A stretch of 64,000 bases of DNA from Rossellomorea aquimaris (GCF_020171925.1 NZ_JAIVAR010000001.1:434001-498000); one strand, 5' to 3'; shown: positions 1-8,647, counted from the first letter of the stretch. The notes: generated by a model not told the origin, from the letters alone. A program made the numbers and translations.

Positions 1-120
1 TTAGGGGTTTCACATTCAGCATCCGAGTATCTTGTGAAAAGAACGTTAATAAAAGATTGGTTTGAAAAGGTGCTTGGTATCGAAACGAATTTACTACCGC
101 AAAAGAAGTGGTGGCTTTAA
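1..120 (+). CDS. C-terminal fragment of an unidentified protein
   Basis: The window opens inside a frame that runs 39 codons to TAA at 118-120. The tail is basic and ends in a Lys-Lys-Trp-Trp-Leu motif. It is coding-like and in frame from base 1, so it is probably the 3' end of a gene that starts upstream of the window. The family cannot be named with confidence; a Nif3-like metal-binding protein is one weak possibility. Confidence 0.5.
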   Translation, partial: LGVSHSASEYLVKRTLIKDWFEKVLGIETNLLPQKKWWL

Positions 121-225
121 TTTTCTATTAGAGTTGCGTGTTATAAATGAGTGAGTTCTTGTAAGGCATGTTGAGGTACTTAATAAGAGAAAACACCAGG
201 AAAAGGCGTTTTCTCTTTAATTTAT

Positions 226-612
226 CTAGCAAACAATCGAGATCCAATCTTCATCCAAGCTTTCAACGCCTTTGTCAAACGTCAATTTTGTCTTGAATAG
301 GTAGCGGACCCCTTTTTCATTTGCTTTTAGGGTTTTCGGTAATCGATAAACAAAGTTTAGCTTGTTCGTTTCGTCTGGCTTCAGTTCTTCTCTTTTATAG
401 ATGGTTGTGGAATCGATGGTTCTTTCTTGTGAATGCTTATCAACCATGATCAGGTCACATTCAATCCGCTTCAGCTTTTGCTTTACAATCCCGCCTTCGA
501 GCAAGAAATGGCCATTCAGGAGTTCTCCGGGGGAGAAGACTGTCTTTGGTAATACAAGGTCGATTTTCGCTGAACCGATCCCAAACAAAGAAGCATATTT
601 CCTTAACAACAT
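226..612 (-). CDS. Short Spo0M-like (arrestin-fold) protein
   Basis: This 128-residue protein has the N-terminal half of the Spo0M family: a GIGSAKIDLVL-type first strand, a PGE turn, then GGxVxQKLKRIE, all diagnostic of the arrestin-like beta-sandwich. Spo0M of Bacillus subtilis is about twice as long, so this is a single-domain form. Its ATG overlaps the stop of the upstream FbpB-like gene (TAATG), which implies translational coupling. A paralogue of the same length lies at 15238-15624. In B. subtilis Spo0M influences sporulation and cell division; the role of the short form is unknown. Confidence 0.75.
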   Translation of the reverse strand: MLLRKYASLFGIGSAKIDLVLPKTVFSPGELLNGHFLLEGGIVKQKLKRIECDLIMVDKHSQERTIDSTTIYKREELKPDETNKLNFVYRLPKTLKANEKGVRYLFKTKLTFDKGVESLDEDWISIVC

Positions 613-743
613 TATGTTTTCTCCTTTCCATTTTTAGCGTGTTTAAGATCTAACTTCCTTTCAATTCTTTCTACTTCCTTTTTGTTTGACAAAATTTGTT
701 CTTTATTCGTTTCAATTAATTGCTGCAGATTCTTTTTGATCAA
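612..743 (-). CDS. FbpB-like small basic protein
   Basis: A 43-residue, Lys-rich protein with the NKEQIL...IERIE/ERIERKLD pattern typical of the FbpB family of small basic proteins (in B. subtilis FbpB is a Fur-controlled co-factor of the FsrA iron-sparing sRNA). I chose the TTG at 741-743 because a GGAAAGG ribosome site sits 11 bases upstream and it gives the family length. The longer ATG at 794 lies inside a hairpin. The stop overlaps the next ATG by one base. No convincing Fur box was seen, so iron control is only inferred from the family. Confidence 0.55.
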   Translation of the reverse strand: MIKKNLQQLIETNKEQILSNKKEVERIERKLDLKHAKNGKEKT

Positions 744-779
744 TATTTTTGCATCCTTTCCATTAATGAGATAGAAAAA

Positions 780-811
780 AAAGACCTTTACCATTACCGG
801 TAAAGGTCTTT
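780..811. terminator. 13-bp stem hairpin upstream of the FbpB-like gene
   Basis: A perfect 13-bp inverted repeat (780-792 with 799-811, 6-base loop) is followed on the minus strand by a run of six T. It could end minus-strand transcription or act as an attenuator for 226-743. A partial extra copy of the right arm (GGTAAAGGTCT) recurs at about 839-849. Confidence 0.5.
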
Positions 812-1073
812 ATCTACATATATGAACCTTCACCAGTCGGTAAAGGTCTCGCTAACAACGATGTTGTCAATAAAGCCGAGAGTGCGTTGACTCCGTAATG
901 ACGACTTTATTGTATAAGCTACTCCCCTTTAGGAGAATATGAAATTATAACACTATCATAATTGAGGGATGCACCATTGTCAATTATGAGCTCGGTTTGC
1001 AGGAAAATGTCGAACGAAAAACGGAGGGAATCATTGTAAAGATGGAAAACATTGTGATAAACTCTTTTTACAC
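812..1073. other. Gene-free stretch with an imperfect dyad
   Basis: No supported ORF. CAATAAAG (868-875) and CTTTATTG (905-912) form an 8-bp inverted repeat around 29 bases. The rest is AT-rich and must hold the promoters for the flanking divergent genes, but no clear -35/-10 pair stands out. Confidence 0.3.
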
Positions 1074-1102
1074 GGTAAAATAATTTTTACCGAATAAAAT
1101 AT
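1074..1102 (+). promoter_or_regulatory. Probable operator of the ArsR-like regulator (copy 1)
   Basis: GGTAAAA (1074-1080) and TTTTACC (1085-1091) form a perfect dyad, followed by GAATAAAATAT. The 17-bp block TTTACCGAATAAAATAT (1086-1102) recurs exactly at 1773-1789 before the MFS gene. A shared element in front of a regulator and its neighbour is the usual sign of autoregulation. Confidence 0.6.
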
Positions 1103-1119
1103 CAACAGGGGATGCTGTT

Positions 1120-1740
1120 ATGAAGTCCATGTTTATCATCAAGGAATATGATCAATTGAAAGCATTGAGTGACCCATTCCGCATCAAATTGATGATGCGG
1201 CTTGTAGAAAAGCCTTATACTGGCCAGCAGCTTTCCGAACTATTTGAAATGTCCCGCGCGCGTATTCATTATCATTTGAAGGAATTAGAGAAGCTGGGAT
1301 TGATCGAGATTGTAAAAACGGAAGAGAAGAATGGGATTTTACAAAAGTTCTTTCAGTCTGTTTCCAGCGGATTTTACCCTGACGCCAGTCTTCTCCCACA
1401 CAAAGAAGAGATTAGCGAAACGAAGAGATTGATGATGTACGGAATGATGGAACGTACGATGGGAAGAATTCTTGAAGCGCCAAGTTCGGCATTCGATGAA
1501 GCAGGGGATAAAGATCCATCCGAGTGGAATATATTGGCTTCTTCATGGGAGACCGTGACGTCTGAGGAAAACTTCAAATGGTTCGTAAAGGAATATTTTC
1601 AATTGGTAGGGGAGTTTCAAAGAAGAGCCAGAGAGGAAGAAGAAGTTGAGCAAAATACTTATTATCTGACAGGAATGGGGTTCGAGGTGGCGGAATCCAA
1701 GTTCTCGGAACGGATAATGGAAAAAGAAAAAGACCGTTGA
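1120..1740 (+). CDS. ArsR-type winged-helix transcriptional regulator
   Basis: A 206-residue protein with an ArsR/HTH_20 domain in the first 75 residues: ALSDPFRIKLMMRLVEKP, then a recognition helix with MSRARIHYHLKELEKLGLIE. The remaining 130 residues are helical with several acidic runs and no recognised metal-binding CxC, so this is not a classic arsenic sensor. The ATG follows AGGGG by 8 bases. It sits just upstream of an MFS exporter, and both genes carry the same 17-bp motif before them, so it probably represses itself and that exporter in response to an exported compound. Confidence 0.8.
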   Translation: MKSMFIIKEYDQLKALSDPFRIKLMMRLVEKPYTGQQLSELFEMSRARIHYHLKELEKLGLIEIVKTEEKNGILQKFFQSVSSGFYPDASLLPHKEEISETKRLMMYGMMERTMGRILEAPSSAFDEAGDKDPSEWNILASSWETVTSEENFKWFVKEYFQLVGEFQRRAREEEEVEQNTYYLTGMGFEVAESKFSERIMEKEKDR

Positions 1741-1760
1741 TCGGTTTTTTTTACCAAGAC

Positions 1761-1789
1761 AGTAAAAAAAAATTTACCGAATAAAATAT
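1761..1789 (+). promoter_or_regulatory. Probable operator of the ArsR-like regulator (copy 2)
   Basis: The block TTTACCGAATAAAATAT (1773-1789) is identical to 1086-1102, with GTAAA upstream at 1762-1766 giving a looser dyad. It lies between the regulator and the MFS gene, so the transporter can be controlled separately from read-through. Confidence 0.55.
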
Positions 1790-1814
1790 TCATACAGATG
1801 AAGGGGAGATTGTG

Positions 1815-3089
1815 ATGATCGATTTATTGTTTAAGAATAGGAATTTTGCATCCTTGTTTTTTGGCCGTCTTGTTACGAATATGGGGGACAGCATCTATTA
1901 TGTTGCAGCAATGTGGCTTGTCTATGAACTTGGAGGAAGTGCTTTTTATACTGGGCTAGCCGGTTTCTTAACACTTTTACCGGGAACATGTCAGTTCCTG
2001 GCGGGCCCGCTTGTGGACAGATGGCAGATTAAGAAGGTACTTGTCTGGACACAACTGATCCAAGCAATGCTTGTCCTAATGATTCCCCTTGCACATTATA
2101 CTGGATACCTCACTGTCACCTTCATCTTAGTCATCATGCCGGTGATATCGGCTCTCAACCAATTCGCATATCCTGGTCAATCAGCTTTACTCCCACGAAT
2201 TTTGCGAAGGGATCAACTTGTTAAAGGGAACTCGCTCTTTTCATTCGCTTTCCAAGGAGTGGATCTCGCGTTCAATGCGCTTGCAGGCATTGTTCTGACC
2301 ATCGTCGGGGCCATTACGCTATACATGTTCGATGCAGTTACCTTTATTGCGGCAAGTATCCTGTTCAGCTTGATCCAGCTTAAGGAAGGGAATCAACCAC
2401 AGAAAAAGGTGAAATTAACAGATACGATACATCAATACAAAGAAGATTTGGTGGAAGGTTTTTCCATCGTTTTTAACTCTCATCTGGCGAAATTCCTGTT
2501 AGGGTCCATCGTCGCCAATTTTGCGATAGGATCGACTTATGCCGTACTGCCTTCCTTCGCTGATGGAAGAGGCGGATCGGAGCTTTATGGTCTTTATCTG
2601 GCTGCAATTTCAGGCGGTGCATTGTGTGGAGCGCTTCTTGCTTCATTGCTGGGAAAGTATCCGATTGGCAAGCTGACCATTCTTTTATTCCTGACAGGAG
2701 GAATGATGTGGATCACATCAGGAATGGTAAAAGTCAATGGATTTAGCATCATCCTGTTCGGCCTCTCCTGGATTCCGATAGGTGCAACGAATGTCATCTT
2801 TGGTGCAGCATTACAATCCATGGTTCCGAGTCATCTTCTCGGAAGGATATTCTCCGTCACTGCATCTTTGGGGGCAATGGCGATGCCACTTGGTTCTCTA
2901 TTGGGAGGGTACTTTGCCGATTTATTCAGTCCGCAAATGGTCTACTTAGTAAGTGCAACGGGTATTCTTTTTATTGCATTGGTTTGGTCGATCAACGGAA
3001 CCCTTCGGTCACTTCCTTCACCTTCAACGCTTGATCCGTCTGCACTTGGATTGCCTAATGACACTGCGCAAGTTACAGAGTCTGTCTAA
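1815..3089 (+). CDS. MFS transporter (MFS_3/EntS-like exporter)
   Basis: A 424-residue, 12-helix major facilitator protein. The start FFGRLVTNMGDSIYYVAAMWLVYEL and the loop-2 segment AGPLVDRW fit the MFS_3 group that exports siderophores and drugs. The ATG at 1815 follows AGGGGA by 7 bases; the GTG at 1812 is less well spaced. It lies 74 bp downstream of an ArsR-like gene that shares its upstream motif. Substrate unknown. Confidence 0.85.
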   Translation: MIDLLFKNRNFASLFFGRLVTNMGDSIYYVAAMWLVYELGGSAFYTGLAGFLTLLPGTCQFLAGPLVDRWQIKKVLVWTQLIQAMLVLMIPLAHYTGYLTVTFILVIMPVISALNQFAYPGQSALLPRILRRDQLVKGNSLFSFAFQGVDLAFNALAGIVLTIVGAITLYMFDAVTFIAASILFSLIQLKEGNQPQKKVKLTDTIHQYKEDLVEGFSIVFNSHLAKFLLGSIVANFAIGSTYAVLPSFADGRGGSELYGLYLAAISGGALCGALLASLLGKYPIGKLTILLFLTGGMMWITSGMVKVNGFSIILFGLSWIPIGATNVIFGAALQSMVPSHLLGRIFSVTASLGAMAMPLGSLLGGYFADLFSPQMVYLVSATGILFIALVWSINGTLRSLPSPSTLDPSALGLPNDTAQVTESV

Positions 3090-3153
3090 AAAGGATAATC
3101 TTCACAGAAGAGCGAATTACTAATAGAAGAAACATGATCAGAGGAGTGGTAGC

Positions 3154-3579
3154 TTGTACGAATTGAAAACAAAGCAAAATGAAAACAGCGTTCTTGAATT
3201 CATCGAGCAAGTGGAGAATGAGAAGAAGAGGGAAGACGCATACAGATTATTGGATATCTTCGCTGAAGAAACCGGATACCCGGCAAAAATGTGGGGACCA
3301 AGCATCATCGGATTCGGTTCTTATCATTACAAGTATAAGACTGGACACGAAGGGTATTCTTTCCTGGCAGGATTCTCACCACGCAAGGCAAAGATCAGCT
3401 TATATTTCGCGCCTGGTGATACTCAACGGGAAAGCCTATTGAAAAAATTCGGAAAGCATACAACAGGGAAAGCATGCGTCTATATCAATAAAGTAGACGA
3501 TATCGATGAAGTAGTATTGAGAGAGTTAATCAGAGCATCGATATCCTTTTTGGAGAAAACCTATCCCGATGGGACCTGA
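3154..3579 (+). CDS. DUF1801 (YdhG-like) domain protein
   Basis: A 141-residue cytosolic protein. The segments MWGPSIIGFGSYHYKYKTG and GFSPRKAKISLYF are the hallmark of DUF1801, a small fold structurally related to frataxin-like/YdhG proteins. It starts with TTG, placed 7 bases after GAGGAG. No enzymatic activity is established for the family. It shares a bidirectional terminator with the convergent DUF3889 gene. Confidence 0.85.
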   Translation: MYELKTKQNENSVLEFIEQVENEKKREDAYRLLDIFAEETGYPAKMWGPSIIGFGSYHYKYKTGHEGYSFLAGFSPRKAKISLYFAPGDTQRESLLKKFGKHTTGKACVYINKVDDIDEVVLRELIRASISFLEKTYPDGT

Positions 3580-3634
3580 ATCCGGTTAGTAGTCCGACCG
3601 ACAGCTCAGTTAGGATACGGTACTAAAGAATATA

Positions 3635-3675
3635 CGCTAAAAAACTGCTGACATCATCAGCAGTTTTTTTTAGCG
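3635..3675. terminator. Bidirectional terminator
   Basis: CTGCTGA/TCAGCAG stem extended by A-run and T-run on both sides and then CGCTA/TAGCG; serves the convergent genes 3154-3579 and 3670-4011. Confidence 0.85.
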
Positions 3676-4011
3676 TGATACTTCCTTAAATGATATTTGT
3701 TTTAACTCCTCTGTTTTTGAATCAAATCTGATATTGATTAGAACACCGAATTCCTTATTACTTCCTTTTAGCCAAAGCTTGAATTTCTCAGTGCTATACC
3801 CATCACTATCCTCACGGCCGATGTGAAGATAATCGACGATCTGGGCTTCTGGGTATCGCTCTTTTGTCTTTTGCATGGCAATCCGTCCCCATTTGGCATA
3901 AGAAGGGACCGTGACCCCTATGGAATCCAGGTTCTCAGCCGCGGCGTTCGGTACATGGATAGAAAGTACAATCATACTAATAAGGATGAAACCAGGGAAA
4001 AATTTTATCAT
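3670..4011 (-). CDS. Secreted DUF3889 (YqzG-like) protein
   Basis: A 113-residue protein with an N-terminal signal peptide (MIKFFPGFILISMIVLS... ending near AAA) and a DUF3889 domain: YAKWGRIAMQKTKERYPEAQIVDYLHIGRE, then KFKLWLKGSNKEFGV. I chose the internal ATG at 4009-4011, with AAGGA upstream and the signal sequence at its start; the longer frame adds an unlikely basic leader. It is divergent from the tetR gene and its promoter region overlaps the TetR operators. Function unknown. Confidence 0.75.
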   Translation of the reverse strand: MIKFFPGFILISMIVLSIHVPNAAAENLDSIGVTVPSYAKWGRIAMQKTKERYPEAQIVDYLHIGREDSDGYSTEKFKLWLKGSNKEFGVLINIRFDSKTEELKQISFKEVSR

Positions 4012-4082
4012 CAAATTTTGTTCCTTTCTTTTTTTATAGCTTTTGTTAATTTTTAATTTGTATTCTCTAATGTGTCTTTCCT

Positions 4083-4111
4083 TTGACAGGTGACAACGTG
4101 TCATATATAGT
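4083..4111 (+). promoter_or_regulatory. Promoter with TetR operator between -35 and -10
   Basis: TTGACA (4083-4088), 17-bp spacer, TATAGT (4106-4111). The dyad TGACA-ACG-TGTCA (4091-4103) lies wholly inside the spacer, where a bound dimer would block RNA polymerase. Confidence 0.7.
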
Positions 4112-4127
4112 GAAAGGGTCTTGTGTA

Positions 4128-4140
4128 TGACAATGTGTCA
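4128..4140 (+). promoter_or_regulatory. Second TetR-type operator
   Basis: TGACA-ATG-TGTCA, the same dyad as at 4091-4103 with one changed central base, centred 37 bp further downstream and just before tetR. Confidence 0.7.
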
Positions 4141-4163
4141 CTTTTTTCGGAATGGAGGTCAAC

Positions 4164-4784
4164 ATGCCTAAATCTACATTTTATAACTTGAAAAATGAGA
4201 AGAAGCAGGTGCTGATTGAAGCTGCTAAAAAGGAGTTTTCACGTGTTTCTCTTTATGAAGCGTCGATTTCAAATATCCTAAAATCTGCCGGGATTCCCAG
4301 AGGCAGTTTTTATCAATACTTCGAAGATAAGGAGGATGCTTTTTTTTATTTGCTCAATGAGCATGCAAATGAGAGGCATGAGCAATTCTTATCAAATTTA
4401 CGAAAGTTAAACGGGGATGTGTTCGAGGCGGTCACGGCAATCTTTATACACACCTTAGAGCGCTCGCATACAGAAGGGCAGAATAATTTTATTAAAAACG
4501 TCCTGATGAATATGAATTATAAGATCGAAACGGCTTTCACCAAGTTCCTAAGTAGGGAAGAGTTGGACAAAAGGTATGAAGAAGTCAATGCCCTCGTAGA
4601 TTTCAATAGCCTTAATATTTCTGGTCATCAACAGCTTTATCATCTCTTACAAATACTATCCGCCGTTACATTCCATAACCTCGTTCATAGTGTTTCAAAC
4701 GAATTGAGCATCGAGGAAGCAGTATCTAAATATAGATTCGAGGTTTCAATGTTAAAGGCAGGATTGTCTAAATCAAGTTTATAG
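4164..4784 (+). CDS. TetR family transcriptional regulator
   Basis: A 206-residue protein with an N-terminal TetR helix-turn-helix: KKQVLIEAAKKEF, ASISNILKSAGIPRGSFYQYFEDKEDAFFYL. The C-terminal ligand domain is not assignable to a subgroup. The ATG at 4164 follows GGAGG by 5 bases; the in-frame ATG at 4152 lies before that site. The gene is 21 bp ahead of an EmrB-type exporter, and two identical-arm dyads precede it, so it very likely represses a two-gene efflux operon including itself. Confidence 0.9.
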   Translation: MPKSTFYNLKNEKKQVLIEAAKKEFSRVSLYEASISNILKSAGIPRGSFYQYFEDKEDAFFYLLNEHANERHEQFLSNLRKLNGDVFEAVTAIFIHTLERSHTEGQNNFIKNVLMNMNYKIETAFTKFLSREELDKRYEEVNALVDFNSLNISGHQQLYHLLQILSAVTFHNLVHSVSNELSIEEAVSKYRFEVSMLKAGLSKSSL

Positions 4785-4805
4785 ATTATGGAAAGAAGGG
4801 AGAAT

Positions 4806-6221
4806 ATGAGACCAAATTCATCTAATCAATCAATTGAATCAATTAACAAAACCCCATTGCTGATCGTCTTGATTTCCGGGGCATTTGCGGCCATATTAAA
4901 TCAGACCCTCTTAGCTACTGCACTCCCTCATATCATGGCGGACCTGCACCTCGAGGCAAGTACGGCTCAGTGGTTAACGTCGATATTCATGCTGGTAAAT
5001 GGGGTCATGATCCCAATCACTGCCTTTTTGATCGGCCGCTTTACAACCAGATCCTTGTTTCTCACCGCGCTTGGATTGTTTGCAGCGGGGACGATGATCT
5101 GTGCAATTGCTCCAAACTTTATCATTCTAATGGTTGGAAGGGTGATACAGGCATCTGGTGCAGGTATCATTATGCCTTTGATGCAGACCATCCTATTCCT
5201 TATATTCCCAGTCGAAAAAAGGGGGAGTGCCATGGGGATGTTTGGCTTGGTCATCTCTTTTGCTCCGGCAATCGGGCCGACGTTATCGGGATGGCTCGTT
5301 GATCAGTTTCCGTGGAGAAGCTTGTTCTACATCATTTTGCCGATTGTCATCATTGATTTAATCGTTGCTTACTTCGTCCTTGTCAACGTCACAAAGCAAA
5401 CGTTCCCGAAGGTCGATATTTTATCAATCCTTTTATCCTCACTTGGTTTTGGCGGGTTGCTTTATGGATTCAGTACTGCCGGTACGGCTGGTTGGGGAAG
5501 CGTGGAAGTAGTGACTGCGATGGTTGTGGGCTCCGTTTCGCTGACCTTCTTCATCCTCCGACAGTTTAAGTTGAAACAGCCCATCCTCGAATTCCGGGTG
5601 TTCAAGGAGAAATTATTTGCACTTACAACAGCACTTGGGATGGTTGTTTTCATCGCTATGATTGGAGGAGCAACAATCCTGCCCATCCTAATGCAGACCA
5701 TGCTTGGGTTTTCAGCGTTTGAATCTGGACTGATGCTCCTTCCGGGTGCACTGATCATGGGCTTCATGAACCCCATCACTGGCAGGATTTTCGATAAGTT
5801 CGGGGCAAAGTGGCTGGCGATCACAGGACTATTATTGATTTCGGTGACCACGTTCATGTTCACGAATCTGCACGCCGATACAACGTTTACGTATCTCGCC
5901 ATCGTCAACGCCGCCAGGATGCTTGGTGTCGCTATGGTCATGATGCCAGTCACCACTGCAGGTTTGAATCAGCTACCGAATCATTTGATCCCACATGGTA
6001 CGGCTATGAATAATACGATGCGCCAAGTTTCAGGAGCAGTGGGTACAGCCTTGCTCGTTACCGTTATGACAACTGCTGCTCAGCCAGCAAGGGGAGTGGA
6101 AGGCATGATTCATGGGGTGAATGTATCCTTTATCGTTGCAGGAATCTCTGCATTAATCGGATTGGTCCTTGCCCTATTTGTGAAAGATAAAAAACCTGAA
6201 ACCATCAAGGGAACATCATAA
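4806..6221 (+). CDS. DHA2 family (EmrB/QacA) MFS drug transporter
   Basis: A 471-residue, 14-helix proton antiporter. It shows the DHA2 signatures LNQTLLATALPHIMADL, TAQWLTSIFMLVNGVMIP, GRVIQASGAGIIMPLMQT and the motif C segment SFAPAIGPTLSGWLVD. ATG 4806 has AAGGGAG just upstream; the ATG at 4788 has no ribosome site. It forms an operon with tetR. It is a close paralogue of the convergent gene 6279-7709. Likely exports hydrophobic toxicants; substrate unknown. Confidence 0.9.
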   Translation: MRPNSSNQSIESINKTPLLIVLISGAFAAILNQTLLATALPHIMADLHLEASTAQWLTSIFMLVNGVMIPITAFLIGRFTTRSLFLTALGLFAAGTMICAIAPNFIILMVGRVIQASGAGIIMPLMQTILFLIFPVEKRGSAMGMFGLVISFAPAIGPTLSGWLVDQFPWRSLFYIILPIVIIDLIVAYFVLVNVTKQTFPKVDILSILLSSLGFGGLLYGFSTAGTAGWGSVEVVTAMVVGSVSLTFFILRQFKLKQPILEFRVFKEKLFALTTALGMVVFIAMIGGATILPILMQTMLGFSAFESGLMLLPGALIMGFMNPITGRIFDKFGAKWLAITGLLLISVTTFMFTNLHADTTFTYLAIVNAARMLGVAMVMMPVTTAGLNQLPNHLIPHGTAMNNTMRQVSGAVGTALLVTVMTTAAQPARGVEGMIHGVNVSFIVAGISALIGLVLALFVKDKKPETIKGTS

Positions 6222-6226
6222 TACGC

Positions 6227-6261
6227 AAAAGCCTGCACCCAATCTTTGGATGCAGGCTTTT
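6227..6261. terminator. Bidirectional terminator
   Basis: AAAAGCCTGCA ... TGCAGGCTTTT between the two convergent MFS genes. Confidence 0.85.
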
Positions 6262-6278
6262 CTTTATCATATGAATTT

Positions 6279-7709
6279 TCATTCAGCCGCTTCTTCTTCG
6301 GCAGGTGAGGCTTTCCTGATGAACAATGAAACGACGAACGCTGTACACGCCAAGCCTAATGCAAACCAATATGCACGATGGACGCCGTAGGTCATGGCAT
6401 CATTCATAAGGTTTGCTGCCGGGGCACTTGAATGTTCTTCAATATAGTTCGTACGGCTATGAGTCATGATACTGACGAATATTGAAACCCCCAACGCTCC
6501 GGAAACAGGCTGCAGCGTATTGGCTATGGCAGTTCCATGCGGATAAAGTTTTTTTGGAAGTTCATTCAATGCATTCGTTTGCGAAGGCATCATGATCGCC
6601 GAGATGGATAACATCAACAGAATGTAAACAATGATGAAAAGCATGGTGGAAGTACTCTCACTAATGGTACTATAAAAAATCATGACACCAAGCAGGACGA
6701 TGGTTCCTGGTATGATCAGCTTTCTCGGTCCGTACTTATCGAAGAGGGACCCCATGACAGGAGAAATCAACCCATTCAGAAGGGCACCTGGCAATAGAAT
6801 CAAGCCAGCCATCTTTGCAGAATATCCAAGAGGTCCTTGTAAATACATCGGCATGACAATTTCAGAGGCAAACATGGCCATGATGACGATGATGAACAAT
6901 ATGACCCCGCGGGAGTAACTTTTGTATTTAAACACTCGTACATCCAGAAGGGGTTCGTCTAATCGTAACTGTCTCAATACGAACCAAATGAGGCTTAAGG
7001 CACTCGCAATCAGGATGAGAAGGATATTTACGGATGTGAAGCCTTCCCCCGACTCTCCTGCTGTACTAAAACCGTAAATAATACCTGAAATTCCGATCGA
7101 AGAGAGAATGATTGATAAGATATCCACTTTCGGCCTTGTCACTTCTCCGACATTCTGTAGATACTTCCATGCGAATAGTATCGATAATAGAGAGAAGGGA
7201 ATGACTGTAATAAATAACCATCTCCAACCAAGCGTATCGACAATGATGCCTGACAAGGTGGGTCCAATGGCAGGAGCGAACATGATGACAAGTCCGAACG
7301 TCCCCATGATCTTACCACGTACTTCGGGCTTGTATATGAGCAGAATGGCATTCATGATGATGGGAATCAATAAACCGGTCCCGACTGCCTGAATCATCCT
7401 GCCGACCAATAGCATCGGGAAGGTCATGGCACTTGCTGCAATCACTGTTCCCATAAGGAAAACAGTCATGACGCCTATGAACATCTGCCTGGTCGTGAAC
7501 CATTGAATCAATAGGGCAGAAATCGGCATCAATACACCCATCACCAGCATAAACCCGGTCGCAAGCCACTGTACGGTCGGAGCGTTTACAGAAAACACAT
7601 CCATAAGTTCAGTCAGCGCAATGTTCAATAATGTTTCATTCAATATGGCGAAAAAAGCCCCGATCATGAATGTGATCATGATGGCTTTAGAATTTAGGTT
7701 TGATTCCAT
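6279..7709 (-). CDS. DHA2 family (EmrB/QacA) MFS drug transporter
   Basis: A 476-residue, 14-helix MFS protein with LNETLLNIALTELMDVF, VQWLATGFMLVMGVLMP, GRMIQAVGTGLLIPI and MFAPAIGPTLSGIIVD. The start is ATG 7707-7709, preceded by GGAGG at 6 bases; the longer frame to 7775 has no ribosome site. It is convergent with a clear paralogue (4806-6221) that differs in lacking an adjacent regulator here, which suggests an old inverted duplication or independent acquisition of related pumps. Confidence 0.88.
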   Translation of the reverse strand: MESNLNSKAIMITFMIGAFFAILNETLLNIALTELMDVFSVNAPTVQWLATGFMLVMGVLMPISALLIQWFTTRQMFIGVMTVFLMGTVIAASAMTFPMLLVGRMIQAVGTGLLIPIIMNAILLIYKPEVRGKIMGTFGLVIMFAPAIGPTLSGIIVDTLGWRWLFITVIPFSLLSILFAWKYLQNVGEVTRPKVDILSIILSSIGISGIIYGFSTAGESGEGFTSVNILLILIASALSLIWFVLRQLRLDEPLLDVRVFKYKSYSRGVILFIIVIMAMFASEIVMPMYLQGPLGYSAKMAGLILLPGALLNGLISPVMGSLFDKYGPRKLIIPGTIVLLGVMIFYSTISESTSTMLFIIVYILLMLSISAIMMPSQTNALNELPKKLYPHGTAIANTLQPVSGALGVSIFVSIMTHSRTNYIEEHSSAPAANLMNDAMTYGVHRAYWFALGLACTAFVVSLFIRKASPAEEEAAE

Positions 7710-7920
7710 CAGATTCCTCCAATTAAATTCATCTAATAAGTTAAAAAAACTTTTGTATAGTGGTAAGTCATCCATCTAATATAAAATTGAAACAGCTTAA
7801 GAGTATGAAAAGGTCACTTTTCACTCTGCCTGGATTTCAAAAGTCACATCTATTAGTTTATAGTAATGAAAGGATCTCTACAATATTTTAATCAATTACA
7901 AGGGGAGGAGAACGGAATCA

Positions 7921-8637
7921 ATGACAGACATAAAAAGTACATACGATAAGTTGGCAAAAACCTATCAACATGATATCGATACAGCAAGCCCTTACAATGC
8001 GTATTATGAGCGACCGGCGATGATCAGTGAATTACAGGATGAAATCGAAGGGAAGTCGATCCTTGACGCCGGCTGTGCTGCAGGGTGGTATACGGAATAC
8101 TTTGTGAATGAAGGAGCTAAGGTCACGGCAATTGATTTAAGCCCTGAAATGGTAAAGGCTACAAAACATCGAGTGGGAAACCTTGCATCTGTTCTATGCC
8201 ATGATCTTCAGGCACCTTTACCGTTTGAAGATGATTCCTTTGATTATATCGTCAGTTCCCTCACACTTCACTATTTTGAGCATTGGGATGATACATTCAA
8301 GGAATTTAATCGGGTATTAAAACCAGGCGGGACATTATTGTACTCCATCCATCACCCGTTCATGGATTTTACCCGGAATCATCGGGATGATTATTTCAAG
8401 ACAGAAACCATTACTGAAACGTGGAAAAAACCTCATATCACCATTGATGTCACCTTTTATCGAAAACCTCTGGAAAGGGTCTTGAATGACACAGTGAAGC
8501 ATTTCCATCTTGAGAAATTCATTGAACCCAAGCCCCAGGAAAGAATGAAGCAAATAAAAGAAAAATCTTATCATTACCTGATGAAAAAGCCACATTTTCT
8601 GATCATTAAGGCGAAATCCAAAAAGCCCCTAAAATAG
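7921..8637 (+). CDS. Class I SAM-dependent methyltransferase
   Basis: A 238-residue Methyltransf_11-type enzyme. SAM-binding motif I is [15 protein letters not shown], motif II is [11 protein letters not shown], and the post-motif [19 protein letters not shown] is typical. RBS AGGGGAGGAG lies upstream of the ATG. The substrate is unknown; small-molecule methylation is likely. The stop codon is built into the terminator hairpin that follows. Confidence 0.85.
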   Translation: MTDIKSTYDKLAKTYQHDIDTASPYNAYYERPAMISELQDEIEGKSILDAGCAAGWYTEYFVNEGAKVTAIDLSPEMVKATKHRVGNLASVLCHDLQAPLPFEDDSFDYIVSSLTLHYFEHWDDTFKEFNRVLKPGGTLLYSIHHPFMDFTRNHRDDYFKTETITETWKKPHITIDVTFYRKPLERVLNDTVKHFHLEKFIEPKPQERMKQIKEKSYHYLMKKPHFLIIKAKSKKPLK

Positions 8638-8647
8638 GGGGTTTTTT
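8620..8647 (+). terminator. Terminator overlapping the methyltransferase stop
   Basis: AGCCCCTA-AAA-TAGGGGG then TTTTTT; the TAG stop is part of the right arm. Confidence 0.8.

Noticed and set aside
612-794. Long form of the FbpB-like protein
   Set aside because: The ATG lies in the loop of a 13-bp hairpin and the extra residues are not family-like; TTG 743 has an RBS.
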